From Erwinia oleae (GTDB taxonomy: Bacteria; Pseudomonadota; Gammaproteobacteria; Enterobacterales; Enterobacteriaceae), in the NCBI RefSeq assembly GCF_000770305.1, contig NZ_JNVB01000038.1, positions 1 to 64,000 on the forward strand: a stretch of 64,000 bases of DNA, read 5' to 3'. Below are positions 38,071 to 47,760 of this stretch, in pieces. Made by a program: the position numbers and the translations under genes. Positions within the stretch are counted from its first letter, which is position 1, and every line of letters starts with the position of its first letter. The notes beneath the pieces are model-generated. The model was not told where the DNA came from and ran no database searches. It worked only from the letters and a program-made list of their open reading frames with translations.

Positions 38071-41000
38071 CAAATAATCTCCAGCAGCGCCTGTAGCGGA
38101 TGACGCATTCCGTTTCCTTCAATGCGCTTCACCTGGCTGCGGCAGGAGTAGCCGGTTGCCAGGCAGCGCTGGCGAGGAAATTGTTGCAGTGCGGGATGCC
38201 AGGAAAGCTCGTAGATGCCGAGCGAGTTTTTCAGGTTCTTACTTTCGTGTCCGTAGGTGCCGGCCATGCCGCAGCAGCCCACGCTGACGCTCTCCAGCCG
38301 TGCGCCAACACGGGAAAAAATCGATGTCCACTGCGCTGAAGACGATGGCAACGCGGTGACCTCGGTACAGTGTCCGAACAGATACCAGGCTTCGCCGCTT
38401 TGCGCCTTTGTCTCGCTTTGCGGCATCGCCTGTTGCAGCCATTCATGCACCAGTTGCACGTGGAAGTCACCGCGCTCGTCGCCCAGCGCTTCACGATACT
38501 CGTCGCGATAACAGAGCACCAGCGCCGGATCGACGCCAACCATCGGCAGCCTCAGCGCCGCCACACGGTTGAGAAAGTCGGAGGTCTTGCGTGCGGTGCG
38601 GGCAAAGCGTTGCAGAAATCCTTTAATATGCTGCGCTTTACCGTTTGGCGAAAACGGCAGCACCACGGGCTTAAATCCTAACTTTTCGATCAGGGCGACA
38701 AAGTCGGCAATCAGTTGGGCTTCGTAATAGCTGGTAAAGGGATCCTGCACCACCAGCACGTGGCGCGCACGCGCCTCCTCGCTCATTTTTTCAAGCTGTT
38801 CAAGCGTGGTGCGCATCGCCGGTTGTCCGGCCAGCCGCTGTTTAAGATTCGGCGACGAGAGCAGCGGCAGATCCACCATCCCGACATGCTTCCTGCTCAT
38901 TTCGCGCATCAGCGGCTGACGCAGGAAAAAGTTAAAGACCTTTGGCGCTTTCGCCATCAGCGGTGCATAGCTTTCGACACCGGCCACCAGATGGTCGCTG
39001 ACGGGGCGCAAATAGCGCGTGTGGTAAAGCTGAAGGAAACGGGCGCGAAAGTTCGGTACGTCAATTTTAATCGGGCACTGGGTTGAGCACGCTTTGCAGG
39101 CGAGACAGCCGGACATGGCCTCTTTCACCTCATGGGAAAAATCATACTCGCCGCGCTTCGCATGCCAGCTGTTGCGCGTGCGGGCAATCATTCCGCGCAG
39201 GCTCACCTTCTCCTCGGGCAGGCTCTTTTCCAGCGCCAGCGGATCGACGCCCTGCCCGGCCAGCAGACGCAGCCACTCGCGCGTCAGCGCCGCGCGCCCT
39301 TTGGGCGAATGGATGCGGTCGCCGGTGATCTTCATGGACGGACACATCGGGCTTTTAACGTCAAAATTGAAGCACAGCCCGTTGCCGTTGCACTCCATGG
39401 CGCCGCGCCAGTCGGTGCGGACGCTGACCGGGATCTGCCTGTCGAAGGTACCGCGATTCACCGCATCCACCGCCATCATCGGCTCATCGACGCCGAGCGG
39501 CGCGCAAATTTTGCCCGGATTGAGCCGGTTTTCCGGATCGAACGCCGCCTTGATTCGCCGCAGTTCGGTAAACAGCGCCTCACCAAAGAAGGCGGGGCTG
39601 TACGCCGCGCGAAAGCCTTTACCGTGTTCGCCCCACAGCAGGCCGCCATAGCGCGCCGTCAGCGCCACCACCTCATCGGAAATCCGTTTCATCAGCATCT
39701 CCTGCTGCGGATCGCACATATCCAGCGCGGGCCGCACGTGCAGTACGCCTGCGTCAACGTGGCCGAACATGCCGTAGCTGAGATGATGATCATCAAGCAG
39801 CGCACGGAATTCGGTAATATAGTCCGCCAGATGCTGCGGCGGCACGCAGGTGTCCTCCACAAAGGGAATGGGCTTGGCGCGCCCCTTTGCGTTGCCGAGC
39901 AGCCCAACCGCTTTTTTACGCATGGCGTAGATGCGCTCAATGCCGCTCAGGTCGTCGCACAGTTGAAAACCAATCAGGCCCGCTTCACCCGCCGCCATTA
40001 ATGTTTCCAGCCGGGCGCAGAGCGAAGTCACCTGCTCACTGATTGTCTCTTCATCATCACCTGCAAATTCGACAATATTCAGCCCCAGCATGTCACGGTT
40101 GGGCACGTCGGCGATCAGTTCGCTCACCGAGTGCCAGACAATGTCTTCCCGTGCCAGGTTCAGCACTTTCGAATCGATAGTTTCCACCGACAGCGCCTTC
40201 GCCTCCACCAGAAACGGCGCGTTGCGCAGCGCCGAGTCGAAGGAGTCATACTTAATATTCACCAGGCGGCGAACCTTCGGGATGGGGGTGATATTAAGGC
40301 GCGCTTCCGCAATGAACGCCAGCGAGCCTTCGGCACCGCAGAGAATGCGCGTGAGATCGACATGCTGTAGATCGTCGCTGACGGCATGACGCAGGTCGTA
40401 ACCGGTCAGGAAGCGGTTCAGTTTGGGGAACTTCTCAAGGATCAACGCCCTGCCGTCGCGGCAGCTTTCCAGCACCGTACGATAAATTTTCCCTTCCGGC
40501 GTTTTCTCCGCCGCCAGGGCTTCAGCCAGCGATACCGGTACCCGGCGCGTATCAAGTATCTCGCCGCCCAGCAGTACCGCGCGCAGTCCGAGTACGTGAT
40601 CGGAGGTTTTACCGTACACCAGCGATCCCTGTCCGGATGCGTCGGTGTTGATCATGCCGCCGAGCGTGGCGCGGTTACTGGTTGAAAGCTCCGGCGAGAA
40701 GAAGTAGCCATACGGCTTCAGGAAGGCGTTGAGCTGGTCCTTGATCACCCCCGCTTCCACTTTTACCCATCCCTGTTCGACGTTAAGGTCGAGAATACGG
40801 TTCATATAACGCGACATATCCACAACGATCCCCTGGTTCAGGGACTGACCGTTGGTGCCGGTGCCGCCGCCGCGCGGGGTGAACACCAGGCTCTCAAAGC
40901 GTGGCTCCCCGGCCAGTCGGGCGATCAGCGCAACGTCGGCGGTTGAGCGGGGAAAAAGCGCCGCGTCGGGCAGAAGCTGGTAGATGCTGTTATCCGTTGA

Positions 41001-41123
41001 AAGCGCCAGGCGATCGGCATAACTGGTGGCGGTATCGCCGGTGAAGCCCTGCTGCTCTAACGCCTGCAAAAAGTTCAGCACCAGTTGAACCAGGCCTGGC
41101 GCCTGAGAAATCTGTGGGATCAT
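38070..41123 (-). CDS. ydiJ: FAD-linked and Fe-S oxidoreductase YdiJ (D-2-hydroxyglutarate dehydrogenase type)
   Basis: A 1017-residue fusion of a GlcD/D-lactate dehydrogenase-like FAD module and a C-terminal [4Fe-4S] and CCG-domain module. The FAD PP-loop is in TPRGGGTGTNGQS near residue 85. The cluster motif GCLACKACSTQCPIK is near residue 660, and the CCG-type segment GCCGMAGTYGHE is near 950. E. coli YdiJ is the same length and oxidises D-2-hydroxyglutarate. The start at 41123 (MIPQISQAPG) fits E. coli; the frame from 41180 is rejected. Confidence 0.94.
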   Translation of the reverse strand: MIPQISQAPGLVQLVLNFLQALEQQGFTGDTATSYADRLALSTDNSIYQLLPDAALFPRSTADVALIARLAGEPRFESLVFTPRGGGTGTNGQSLNQGIVVDMSRYMNRILDLNVEQGWVKVEAGVIKDQLNAFLKPYGYFFSPELSTSNRATLGGMINTDASGQGSLVYGKTSDHVLGLRAVLLGGEILDTRRVPVSLAEALAAEKTPEGKIYRTVLESCRDGRALILEKFPKLNRFLTGYDLRHAVSDDLQHVDLTRILCGAEGSLAFIAEARLNITPIPKVRRLVNIKYDSFDSALRNAPFLVEAKALSVETIDSKVLNLAREDIVWHSVSELIADVPNRDMLGLNIVEFAGDDEETISEQVTSLCARLETLMAAGEAGLIGFQLCDDLSGIERIYAMRKKAVGLLGNAKGRAKPIPFVEDTCVPPQHLADYITEFRALLDDHHLSYGMFGHVDAGVLHVRPALDMCDPQQEMLMKRISDEVVALTARYGGLLWGEHGKGFRAAYSPAFFGEALFTELRRIKAAFDPENRLNPGKICAPLGVDEPMMAVDAVNRGTFDRQIPVSVRTDWRGAMECNGNGLCFNFDVKSPMCPSMKITGDRIHSPKGRAALTREWLRLLAGQGVDPLALEKSLPEEKVSLRGMIARTRNSWHAKRGEYDFSHEVKEAMSGCLACKACSTQCPIKIDVPNFRARFLQLYHTRYLRPVSDHLVAGVESYAPLMAKAPKVFNFFLRQPLMREMSRKHVGMVDLPLLSSPNLKQRLAGQPAMRTTLEQLEKMSEEARARHVLVVQDPFTSYYEAQLIADFVALIEKLGFKPVVLPFSPNGKAQHIKGFLQRFARTARKTSDFLNRVAALRLPMVGVDPALVLCYRDEYREALGDERGDFHVQLVHEWLQQAMPQSETKAQSGEAWYLFGHCTEVTALPSSSAQWTSIFSRVGARLESVSVGCCGMAGTYGHESKNLKNSLGIYELSWHPALQQFPRQRCLATGYSCRSQVKRIEGNGMRHPLQALLEII

Positions 41124-41338
41124 TGTCGGGTGACCAAAAAATTGAGGTGAAAAAAACTGTCGCTTTAAGGGTTTTATCACACTTTTTTATGGCCTGTCGC
41201 CATTTCAAAATCATCAGCGAAAAGAATAACGTGCCGGATCTGTTTTAAAAGCGATTAATGCCGCATCATTAAGATGAAGCCGGGAACGCTTCAAGGAAAA
41301 GCGACATCGTTCTTATTTTATTGAGGTTACGTTTACGC

Positions 41339-42451
41339 ATGAAGATCGCACAAAAAGGATGGGATTTCCCACAAATCATCTTCTCCCTGCTGTTTATCAC
41401 CCTGCTGATTGTTGCCTGCGTCTGGGTGGTTCAGCCGTTTATTCTCGGTTTCGCCTGGGCCAGTATGGTGGTGATCGCCAGCTGGCCGCTGATGATCAAA
41501 TTCCAGAGCTGGCTGTGGGGACGACGCTCGCTGGCGGTGATCGCCATGACGCTGATTCTGATCCTCCTGTTCATTATTCCGGTGGCGATCCTGGTCAACA
41601 GTCTGATTGAAAACAGCGGGCCGGTGGTGGCATGGGTAACCTCAAAGCAGTTTCAACTGCCGGATATGCACTGGATGAGGAGCATTCCGCTGGTCGGCAG
41701 GAAGCTATATTCGGGCTGGCATCACCTTGTCCAGGGCGGCGGCAGCGCGATGCTGACGCAAATCCAGCCTTATATCGGGCGCACCAGCGGGTTTCTGTTT
41801 GCCCAGGCCGGTCACTTTGGCCGCTTTATGCTGCACCTTGGGCTGATGCTGCTGTTCAGCGTGCTGCTTTTCTGGCGTGGCGAACAGGTGGCGCAGGGCA
41901 TTCGTCACTTTGCATTCCGTCTCGCATCGCGTCGCGGTGATGCAGCCGTGCTGCTGGCCGGACAGGCGATCCGCGCCGTTGCGCTCGGCGTGGTGGTCAC
42001 CGCGCTGGTACAGGGTGTGCTGGGCGGCATCGGTCTCGCGATTTGCGGCATTCCTTACGCCACCATTCTTACCGTGCTGATGATCCTCTCCTGCCTGGTT
42101 CAGCTCGGCCCGCTGCTGGTGCTGATCCCCGCTATCATCTGGCTTTACTGGAGCGGTGACACCACCTGGGGAACGGTGCTGCTGATCTGGAGCTGTGTGG
42201 TGGGCACGCTGGATAACGTGCTGCGCCCGATGCTGATCAGAATGGGCGCAGATTTGCCGATGATCCTGATCCTCTCCGGGGTGATCGGCGGACTGGTCGC
42301 CTTTGGCATGATTGGCCTGTTTATCGGGCCGGTGGTGCTGGCCGTCTCTTATCGCCTGATGCTGGTCTGGATGCACGATGCGCCAGCGCCGCACGACGAT
42401 CCGCTGGAGGTGGTTGAAGAACTTGCTGAAATTGAGCATGAATTAAAATAA
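41339..42451 (+). CDS. ydiK: AI-2E family transporter YdiK
   Basis: A 370-residue inner-membrane protein of the AI-2E (TqsA/PerM) family with about eight helices. LGVVVTALVQGVLGGIGLAICG and DNVLRPMLIRMGADLPMILILSGVIGG are the family signature. The substrate is unknown. The ATG at 41339 is preferred to the TTG at 41321. It ends 259 bp before rprA. Confidence 0.9.
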   Translation: MKIAQKGWDFPQIIFSLLFITLLIVACVWVVQPFILGFAWASMVVIASWPLMIKFQSWLWGRRSLAVIAMTLILILLFIIPVAILVNSLIENSGPVVAWVTSKQFQLPDMHWMRSIPLVGRKLYSGWHHLVQGGGSAMLTQIQPYIGRTSGFLFAQAGHFGRFMLHLGLMLLFSVLLFWRGEQVAQGIRHFAFRLASRRGDAAVLLAGQAIRAVALGVVVTALVQGVLGGIGLAICGIPYATILTVLMILSCLVQLGPLLVLIPAIIWLYWSGDTTWGTVLLIWSCVVGTLDNVLRPMLIRMGADLPMILILSGVIGGLVAFGMIGLFIGPVVLAVSYRLMLVWMHDAPAPHDDPLEVVEELAEIEHELK

Positions 42452-42461
42452 TTAACCTTTT

Positions 42462-42487
42462 GCGGCCATTATCATGGCCGCTTCTCT
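42462..42487 (+). terminator. Terminator of ydiK
   Basis: GCGGCCAT-TATC-ATGGCCGC followed by TTCTCTGTT. Confidence 0.75.
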
Positions 42488-42661
42488 GTTTCCTGAGCGT
42501 TTCTCCTTTCCCGTTAAGTTACTTTGATTAGTTATTTTTATCATAATGGACGCTTATTTGAGCGCTGTAGAAACGTTGCGCGTTAATTGATTAACTTTAA
42601 TACAGCTTTTAAGGTATTCATCAGCGCTAAGCATTAAAAAAGATTACCATCGGTAAACTAA

Positions 42662-42675
42662 TAAGAGGATTCTTA
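42662..42675 (+). promoter_or_regulatory. RcsB box of rprA
   Basis: TAAGAGGATTCTTA fits the RcsB consensus TAAGAATATTCCTA at 11 of 14 positions, centred about 43 bp before the proposed rprA start. RcsB activates rprA in E. coli during envelope stress. Confidence 0.82.
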
Positions 42676-42710
42676 AAGACTCATCCTTCCCACCTTAATA
42701 AGATAAGTCA

Positions 42711-42818
42711 CATGTTCACGACTAAATCGATGATATTTGATCAACGGTTTACCCTTGAAAAAAATTAACGAATTGCTGTGTGTAGTCTTTGCCCATCCCA
42801 TGTGATGGGCTTTTTTTT
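42711..42818 (+). ncRNA. rprA: Small regulatory RNA RprA
   Basis: An Hfq-type small RNA of about 108 bases. Positions 42767-42797 (31 bases, from AACGAATTGCTGTGTG to GCCCATC) are identical to E. coli RprA as I recall it. They are followed by the terminator GCCCATC-CCATGT-GATGGGC and T8 (42811-42818). The 5' half is not the same as in E. coli: the GGAAATCCCCTG segment used in rpoS pairing is replaced by GGTTTACCC. The start is estimated from a TAAGAT -10 at 42699-42704. Its place downstream of ydiK and the RcsB box agree with E. coli. Confidence 0.88.
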
Positions 42819-42831
42819 AAAAAAAATCCGT

Positions 42832-42855
42832 AAAAAAAGGCCAGAAAATCTGGCC
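42832..42855 (-). terminator. Terminator of ppsA
   Basis: On the minus strand GGCCAGA-TTT-TCTGGCC is followed by T7. It faces the rprA terminator. Confidence 0.9.
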
Positions 42856-42883
42856 TTTTGGGTTTATTACTTAGCGATGCTAA

Positions 42884-45265
42884 TTATTTCGCAGGCATCT
42901 CCGCCAGGCTCAGCCACGTTTGCACCACGGTGTCCGGGTTAAGCGACAGGCTGTCAATGCCCTCTTCCATCAGCCATGCGGCAAAATCCTCATGATCCGA
43001 TGGCCCCTGACCGCAGATACCGACGTATTTGCCCTGTTTCTTCGCGGCGCGGATCGCCATCGACAACAGCGCTTTCACCGCGTCATTGCGCTCGTCAAAC
43101 AGCTCTGAAACCACGCCGGAGTCCCGGTCAAGACCAAGCGCCAGCTGGGTCATATCGTTGGAGCCGATGGAGAAGCCGTCGAAGTACTCCAGGAACTGCT
43201 CGGCCAGCAGCGCATTCGAAGGAATTTCACACATCATAATGAGCTTAAGGCCATTTTCGCCACGCGTCAGGCCCTGACGGCCCAGCTCTTCCACCACCGC
43301 CTTCGCCTGCGCCACGGTGCGAACAAACGGCACCATAATTTCGACATTGGTCAGCCCCATGTCGTTGCGCACGCGTTTTACCGCGGCGCACTCCAGCGCA
43401 AAGCAGTCGCGGAAGCTGTCAGCCACGTAGCGTCCCGCACCACGGAAGCCCAGCATGGGGTTCTCTTCTTCCGGTTCGTAACGCTCGCCGCCGACCAGGT
43501 TGGCGTACTCGTTGCTCTTAAAGTCGGAGAGACGCACGATAACGCGTTTTGGCGAGAACGCCGCGCCAAGCGTGGCGATCCCTTCCGTCAGTCGCGCAAT
43601 ATAGAACTCAACCGGATCGTCAAAACCTTTCATCATGTCGCGGATCTGCGCCTGAATCGCCGGGGTTTGCTGGTCGAACTCCAGCAGCGCTTTCGGGTGC
43701 ACGCCAATCATGCGGTTGATAATGAACTCCAGACGCGCCAGACCCACCCCTTCATTCGGCAGACAGGCAAAGTCAAAGGCGCGATCCGGGTTGCCGACGT
43801 TCATCATGATTTTTAACGGCAGCGGCGGCATCTCATCCACCTGCGAACTTTTCACCTCAAAGTCGAGCAGTTCTTTGTAGACGTAACCGGTATCGCCTTC
43901 CGCGCAGGAAACCGTCACGCTCTGTCCGTCTTTCAGCACGTCCGTGGCGTGGCCGCAGCCCACCACCGCAGGAATACCAAGTTCACGCGCGATAATCGCT
44001 GCGTGGCAGGTACGTCCACCGCGGTTGGTGACAATGGCGGAGGCCTTCTTCATGATCGGCTCCCAGTCGGGATCGGTCATATCGGTCACCAGCACGTCGC
44101 CTTTCTGGATGCGATTCATTTCGCTGATATCATGAATGACTTTTACTTCTCCCGCACCGATACGATGACCGATAGCGCGGCCTTCAATCACCACATCGCC
44201 TTTGCCCTGAAGCGTATAACGCTCCATGACCTGACCGTTTGAACGCACGGTTTCGGGCCGCGCCTGCACGATAAACAGCTTGCCGGTGTGACCGTCTTTC
44301 GCCCACTCAATATCCATCGGGCGCTGATAATGCTTTTCAATCTGCACAGCCTGCGCGGCCAGCGCATGTACTTCGTCATCGGTCAGGCAGAAACGATCGC
44401 GATCCGCCTGCGGCACGTCTTCAATCCTGACCTGCTCGCCGTGGGCCTGCGAATCGGCATAAACCATGCGGATTTTTTTCGAGCCCATGGTACGACGGAC
44501 AATGGCCGGGCGTTTGGCCTCAAGGGTAGGCTTGTGCACGTAGAATTCATCAGGGTTGACCGCCCCCTGCACCACCATCTCGCCAAGGCCGAGGGCCGCA
44601 GTAATAAAGACCACCTGGTCGAAACCGGATTCGGTATCAATGGTGAACATTACGCCCGCTGAGGCCAGATCTGAACGTACCATCCGCTGCACGCCCGCAG
44701 AGAGCGCCACGCCACGGTGGTCATAGCCCTGATGCACGCGATAAGAGATAGCGCGATCGTTAAATAATGAGGCGTAAACATGCTTCACCGCGATGAGTAC
44801 GGCGTCAAAACCCTGCACGTTAAGAAACGTTTCCTGTTGACCCGCAAAGGAGGCGTCAGGCATATCCTCTGCGGTGGCGGAGGAGCGCACGGCAAACGAG
44901 GCCTCTGCGTCGTCAGACGAGAGCTGCTGATACGCCTCGCGGATCGCCTCCTCCAGCGCGGGCTGAAAAGGCGTCTCCACGATCCACTGACGAATTTGTT
45001 TGCCCGCCTTAGCCAGCTCGTCAACATCATCAATATCGGTCTTATCCAGCAAATCATAGATACGCTGATTCACGCCGCTTTGATCGAGGAACTGATTAAA
45101 AGCATCGGAGGTCGTCGCAAAGCCGTTCGGAACGGAAACGCCGAGCGAGGACAGATTGGTAATCATTTCACCCAGGGAGGCATTTTTGCCTCCCACACGA
45201 TCAACATCGTTCATGCCAAGTTGGTTATACCAAAGCACAAGCGGCAACTCGCCTATATTGGACAT
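42884..45265 (-). CDS. ppsA: Phosphoenolpyruvate synthase
   Basis: A 793-residue gluconeogenic enzyme making PEP, AMP and phosphate from pyruvate and ATP. The ATP-grasp domain starts [23 protein letters not shown]. The phosphohistidine is in [16 protein letters not shown] (near residue 421), and the PEP-binding barrel contains [19 protein letters not shown] and the C-terminal [13 protein letters not shown]. It is divergent from its regulator ppsR; a Cra site lies 87 bp upstream. Confidence 0.97.
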   Translation of the reverse strand: MSNIGELPLVLWYNQLGMNDVDRVGGKNASLGEMITNLSSLGVSVPNGFATTSDAFNQFLDQSGVNQRIYDLLDKTDIDDVDELAKAGKQIRQWIVETPFQPALEEAIREAYQQLSSDDAEASFAVRSSATAEDMPDASFAGQQETFLNVQGFDAVLIAVKHVYASLFNDRAISYRVHQGYDHRGVALSAGVQRMVRSDLASAGVMFTIDTESGFDQVVFITAALGLGEMVVQGAVNPDEFYVHKPTLEAKRPAIVRRTMGSKKIRMVYADSQAHGEQVRIEDVPQADRDRFCLTDDEVHALAAQAVQIEKHYQRPMDIEWAKDGHTGKLFIVQARPETVRSNGQVMERYTLQGKGDVVIEGRAIGHRIGAGEVKVIHDISEMNRIQKGDVLVTDMTDPDWEPIMKKASAIVTNRGGRTCHAAIIARELGIPAVVGCGHATDVLKDGQSVTVSCAEGDTGYVYKELLDFEVKSSQVDEMPPLPLKIMMNVGNPDRAFDFACLPNEGVGLARLEFIINRMIGVHPKALLEFDQQTPAIQAQIRDMMKGFDDPVEFYIARLTEGIATLGAAFSPKRVIVRLSDFKSNEYANLVGGERYEPEEENPMLGFRGAGRYVADSFRDCFALECAAVKRVRNDMGLTNVEIMVPFVRTVAQAKAVVEELGRQGLTRGENGLKLIMMCEIPSNALLAEQFLEYFDGFSIGSNDMTQLALGLDRDSGVVSELFDERNDAVKALLSMAIRAAKKQGKYVGICGQGPSDHEDFAAWLMEEGIDSLSLNPDTVVQTWLSLAEMPAK

Positions 45266-45702
45266 TGAAGCAATCCTTTTAAAATTTATTAACTATAAGG
45301 GATTAATAATGCGTTTTGAGCCTGGCACATTCACGTACAGGAAAGAAACTATTGAATCGTTCAAGCAGAAAAAAAAACGACTTTTAAGAAAACTCCGCGC
45401 GGTTTTATTCCGTTGCGCAACAGTATAAATAAGACAAATCCTTAAAAATTAACGAAATAGACTTGCAGCGTCATTTTCAGGAAAAAGGATTTGCGCATCG
45501 CTTTTTTTGATAGCCATTAAGAATGTTTTTTTGGGAAAGGGCTATTTTTACGCATAGTTTACAGAAACGACATTTCATAAATGTTATGACGGGAAACATC
45601 AGCAAAAGAATGTCTTCTTCTCACAGAGTCGCTATTCTTAATTTACTGCGAATACGGCATCATGTTTTGCGGTTAACACCACATTTCATAACGGGAGAAA
45701 AG
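45266..45702. other. Divergent promoter region ppsA/ppsR
   Basis: A 437-base AT-rich region with a Cra palindrome and no supported gene. The frame from 45523 leading into ppsR is not conserved before 45703. Confidence 0.5.
45352..45364 (-). promoter_or_regulatory. Cra (FruR) operator at ppsA
   Basis: TTGAATCGTTCAA is a perfect palindrome of the Cra half-site TTGAA around TCG. It is about 87 bp upstream of the ppsA start, where Cra activates ppsA in E. coli. Confidence 0.85.
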
Positions 45703-46536
45703 ATGGACACTGGCAGCGAACGCAGCGTTTTTTATATTTCTGACGGCACGGCGATCACCGCAGAGGTGCTCGGTCATGCCGTGCTGTCGCAGTTTCCCGT
45801 GGGTATCAACAGCGTCACGCTGCCTTTTGTGGAAAATGTTCAGCGCGCTCAGGCGGTAAAGGGACAGATCAATGCGCTTTATCAGCACAGCGGCGTGCGG
45901 CCGCTGGTGTTTATTTCCATTATCGCGCCGGAGATCCGCGAAATCATTTTGCAAAGCGACGGCTTTTGTCAGGATATCATGCAGTCGCTGGTGGCGCCGC
46001 TCCAGCAGGAATTGGGCATTGCGCCAGCGCCGGTCGCCAACCGCACGCATGGCCTGACGGCCAGCAACCTCGGCAAATATGATGCGCGCATCGCGGCCAT
46101 TGATTACACGCTGGCGCACGACGACGGCATCTCTCTTCGCGGACTGGAAGAAGCGCAGGTGATCCTGCTTGGCGTATCACGCTGCGGAAAAACGCCTACC
46201 AGCCTCTATCTGGCGATGCAGTTTGGTATTCGCGCCGCCAACTATCCTTTTATTGCCGATGATATGGATAATCTGAAGCTGCCGCCCGCGTTGAAAACCT
46301 TTCAGAACAAGCTGTTTGGTCTGACCATCGATCCGGAACGTCTTGCCGCTATTCGTCAGGAGCGCGCCGAAAATACACGTTACGCCTCAATGCGTCAGTG
46401 TCGGCTGGAAGTGGGTGAAGTGGAAGCGCTGTTCCGCACGCATCAAATTCCCTACCTTAACAGTACCAACTATTCAGTTGAGGAGATTGCCACACGCATC
46501 CTTGACATCACCGGTCTGACCCGTCGCATGTACTGA
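45703..46536 (+). CDS. ppsR: PEP synthase regulatory kinase/pyrophosphorylase PpsR
   Basis: A 277-residue bifunctional enzyme that inactivates PpsA by ADP-dependent threonine phosphorylation and reactivates it by Pi-dependent dephosphorylation. The P-loop [18 protein letters not shown] is near residue 152 and [18 protein letters not shown] opens the domain. The ATG at 45703 after GGGAG gives a protein of the E. coli length. Confidence 0.95.
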   Translation: MDTGSERSVFYISDGTAITAEVLGHAVLSQFPVGINSVTLPFVENVQRAQAVKGQINALYQHSGVRPLVFISIIAPEIREIILQSDGFCQDIMQSLVAPLQQELGIAPAPVANRTHGLTASNLGKYDARIAAIDYTLAHDDGISLRGLEEAQVILLGVSRCGKTPTSLYLAMQFGIRAANYPFIADDMDNLKLPPALKTFQNKLFGLTIDPERLAAIRQERAENTRYASMRQCRLEVGEVEALFRTHQIPYLNSTNYSVEEIATRILDITGLTRRMY

Positions 46537-46620
46537 CGGTTTTGCCCGCGAAGAGGGCGAGAATAATGACCCTTTTTATCTGAGCGTACTTTCAGTTGAA
46601 ATCGCCGCAGTTTGGTTTAT

Positions 46621-46636
46621 TGTGATCGCCATCACT
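46621..46636 (+). promoter_or_regulatory. CRP-like site upstream of aroH
   Basis: TGTGA-TCGCCA-TCACT matches 9 of 10 core positions of the CRP palindrome (TGTGA-N6-TCACA), 45 bp before the aroH start and 84 bp after ppsR. It may act on aroH or mark an aroH promoter. FNR-like or chance matches remain possible. Confidence 0.5.
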
Positions 46637-46681
46637 TCCCGGTACTACCACCGCTGCGAAGACAAAAATTCAGAGATTGCT

Positions 46682-47728
46682 ATGAACAAAACGGATGAAC
46701 TGCGGACCGCGCGCATCGAAAGCCTTATTACGCCCGATGAGCTGATTAAACGGCACCCTGTTACCCCTGCCATTGCAGAAAACGTGACAGCGTCACGACA
46801 ACGTATCGCCCGTATCCTTTCCGGTGACGATGCGCGTCTGCTGGTCGTCATTGGCCCCTGCTCGCTGCATGATCCTAAAGCGGCGCTGGAGTATGCCGCC
46901 AGGCTGACCGCGCTGCGCGACAAATATCATTCGCGCCTTGAAATCGTGATGCGCACCTACTTCGAAAAGCCGCGCACCGTCGTCGGCTGGAAAGGACTGA
47001 TTTCCGATCCCGATCTGGACGGCAGCTTTCGCATCAACCACGGGCTTGGCGTGGCGCGCAAGCTTCTGCTGGATATCAATGCGCTCGGCATGCCAACGGC
47101 GACTGAGTTTCTGGATATGGTGATTGGCCAGTTCATCGCCGATCTGATTAGCTGGGGCGCCATTGGCGCGCGCACCACCGAGAGTCAGATCCATCGCGAA
47201 ATGGCCTCGGCGCTCTCCTGTCCGGTAGGTTTTAAAAACGGAACCGATGGCAACATCCAGATTGCGGTGGATGCGATCCGCGCCGCGCGCGTCAGCCATA
47301 TGTTCCTTTCACCTGATAAGCACGGGCAGATGACCATTTATCAGACCAGCGGCAATCCCTCAGGGCACGTGATCATGCGCGGTGGCCGTCAGCCGAACTA
47401 TCATGCGGAAGATATTGCAGCGGCAGCGGCGAGGCTGCGTGATTTTTCTCTGCCGGAACAGCTGGTGGTGGATTTCAGCCATGGCAACTGCCTGAAGCAG
47501 CATCAACGTCAGAAAACCGTGGCCGATGACATCGCTGAGCAGATCCGTGGCGGTTCCCGCGCGATCGCCGGCGTAATGATTGAAAGCTTTCTTGAGGAAG
47601 GTACGCAGAAAGTGCAGCCCGGCACGCCGCTGGTTTACGGTCAGTCCATTACCGATCCCTGCCTCGGCTGGAAGGACAGCGAAGCGGTGCTGGACACCCT
47701 CGCCAGGGCGGTGGATACACGTTTTTGA
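46682..47728 (+). CDS. aroH: Trp-sensitive DAHP synthase
   Basis: A 348-residue class I DAHP synthase, first step of the shikimate pathway. MNKTDELRTARIESLITPDELI, LLVVIGPCSLHDPK, YFEKPRTVVGWKGLI, and SQIHREMASALSCPVGFKNGTDG are diagnostic; the length and N-terminus match AroH rather than AroF or AroG. The metal ligand cysteine is in GPCSLHD. A canonical TrpR operator is not visible upstream; only a GTACTA half-site at 46643. Confidence 0.95.
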   Translation: MNKTDELRTARIESLITPDELIKRHPVTPAIAENVTASRQRIARILSGDDARLLVVIGPCSLHDPKAALEYAARLTALRDKYHSRLEIVMRTYFEKPRTVVGWKGLISDPDLDGSFRINHGLGVARKLLLDINALGMPTATEFLDMVIGQFIADLISWGAIGARTTESQIHREMASALSCPVGFKNGTDGNIQIAVDAIRAARVSHMFLSPDKHGQMTIYQTSGNPSGHVIMRGGRQPNYHAEDIAAAAARLRDFSLPEQLVVDFSHGNCLKQHQRQKTVADDIAEQIRGGSRAIAGVMIESFLEEGTQKVQPGTPLVYGQSITDPCLGWKDSEAVLDTLARAVDTRF

Positions 47729-47733
47729 TCGCC

Positions 47734-47760
47734 GCGCGGGACGGGTTTCCCGCGCGCTGT
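47734..47760. terminator. Hairpin between convergent aroH and selO
   Basis: GCGCGGGA-N6-TCCCGCGC (47734-47755). T-tracts on both sides are poor. Confidence 0.6.

Noticed and set aside
38100..41100. Many long plus-strand frames antisense to ydiJ
   Set aside because: They are mirror frames of a GC-rich conserved gene; composition and motifs belong to ydiJ.
42582..42595. GTTAAT-TG-ATTAAC palindrome upstream of rprA
   Set aside because: Perfect but in very AT-rich sequence, where such palindromes are common by chance.
45156..45428. Plus-strand frame of 90 codons in the ppsA promoter
   Set aside because: It overlaps the ppsA start and Cra site and ends in low-complexity lysine codons.
46583..46600. 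CGTACTTTCAGTTG as a TrpR operator for aroH
   Set aside because: Only the outer GTACT and a GTT agree; the symmetric CTAG cores are missing.
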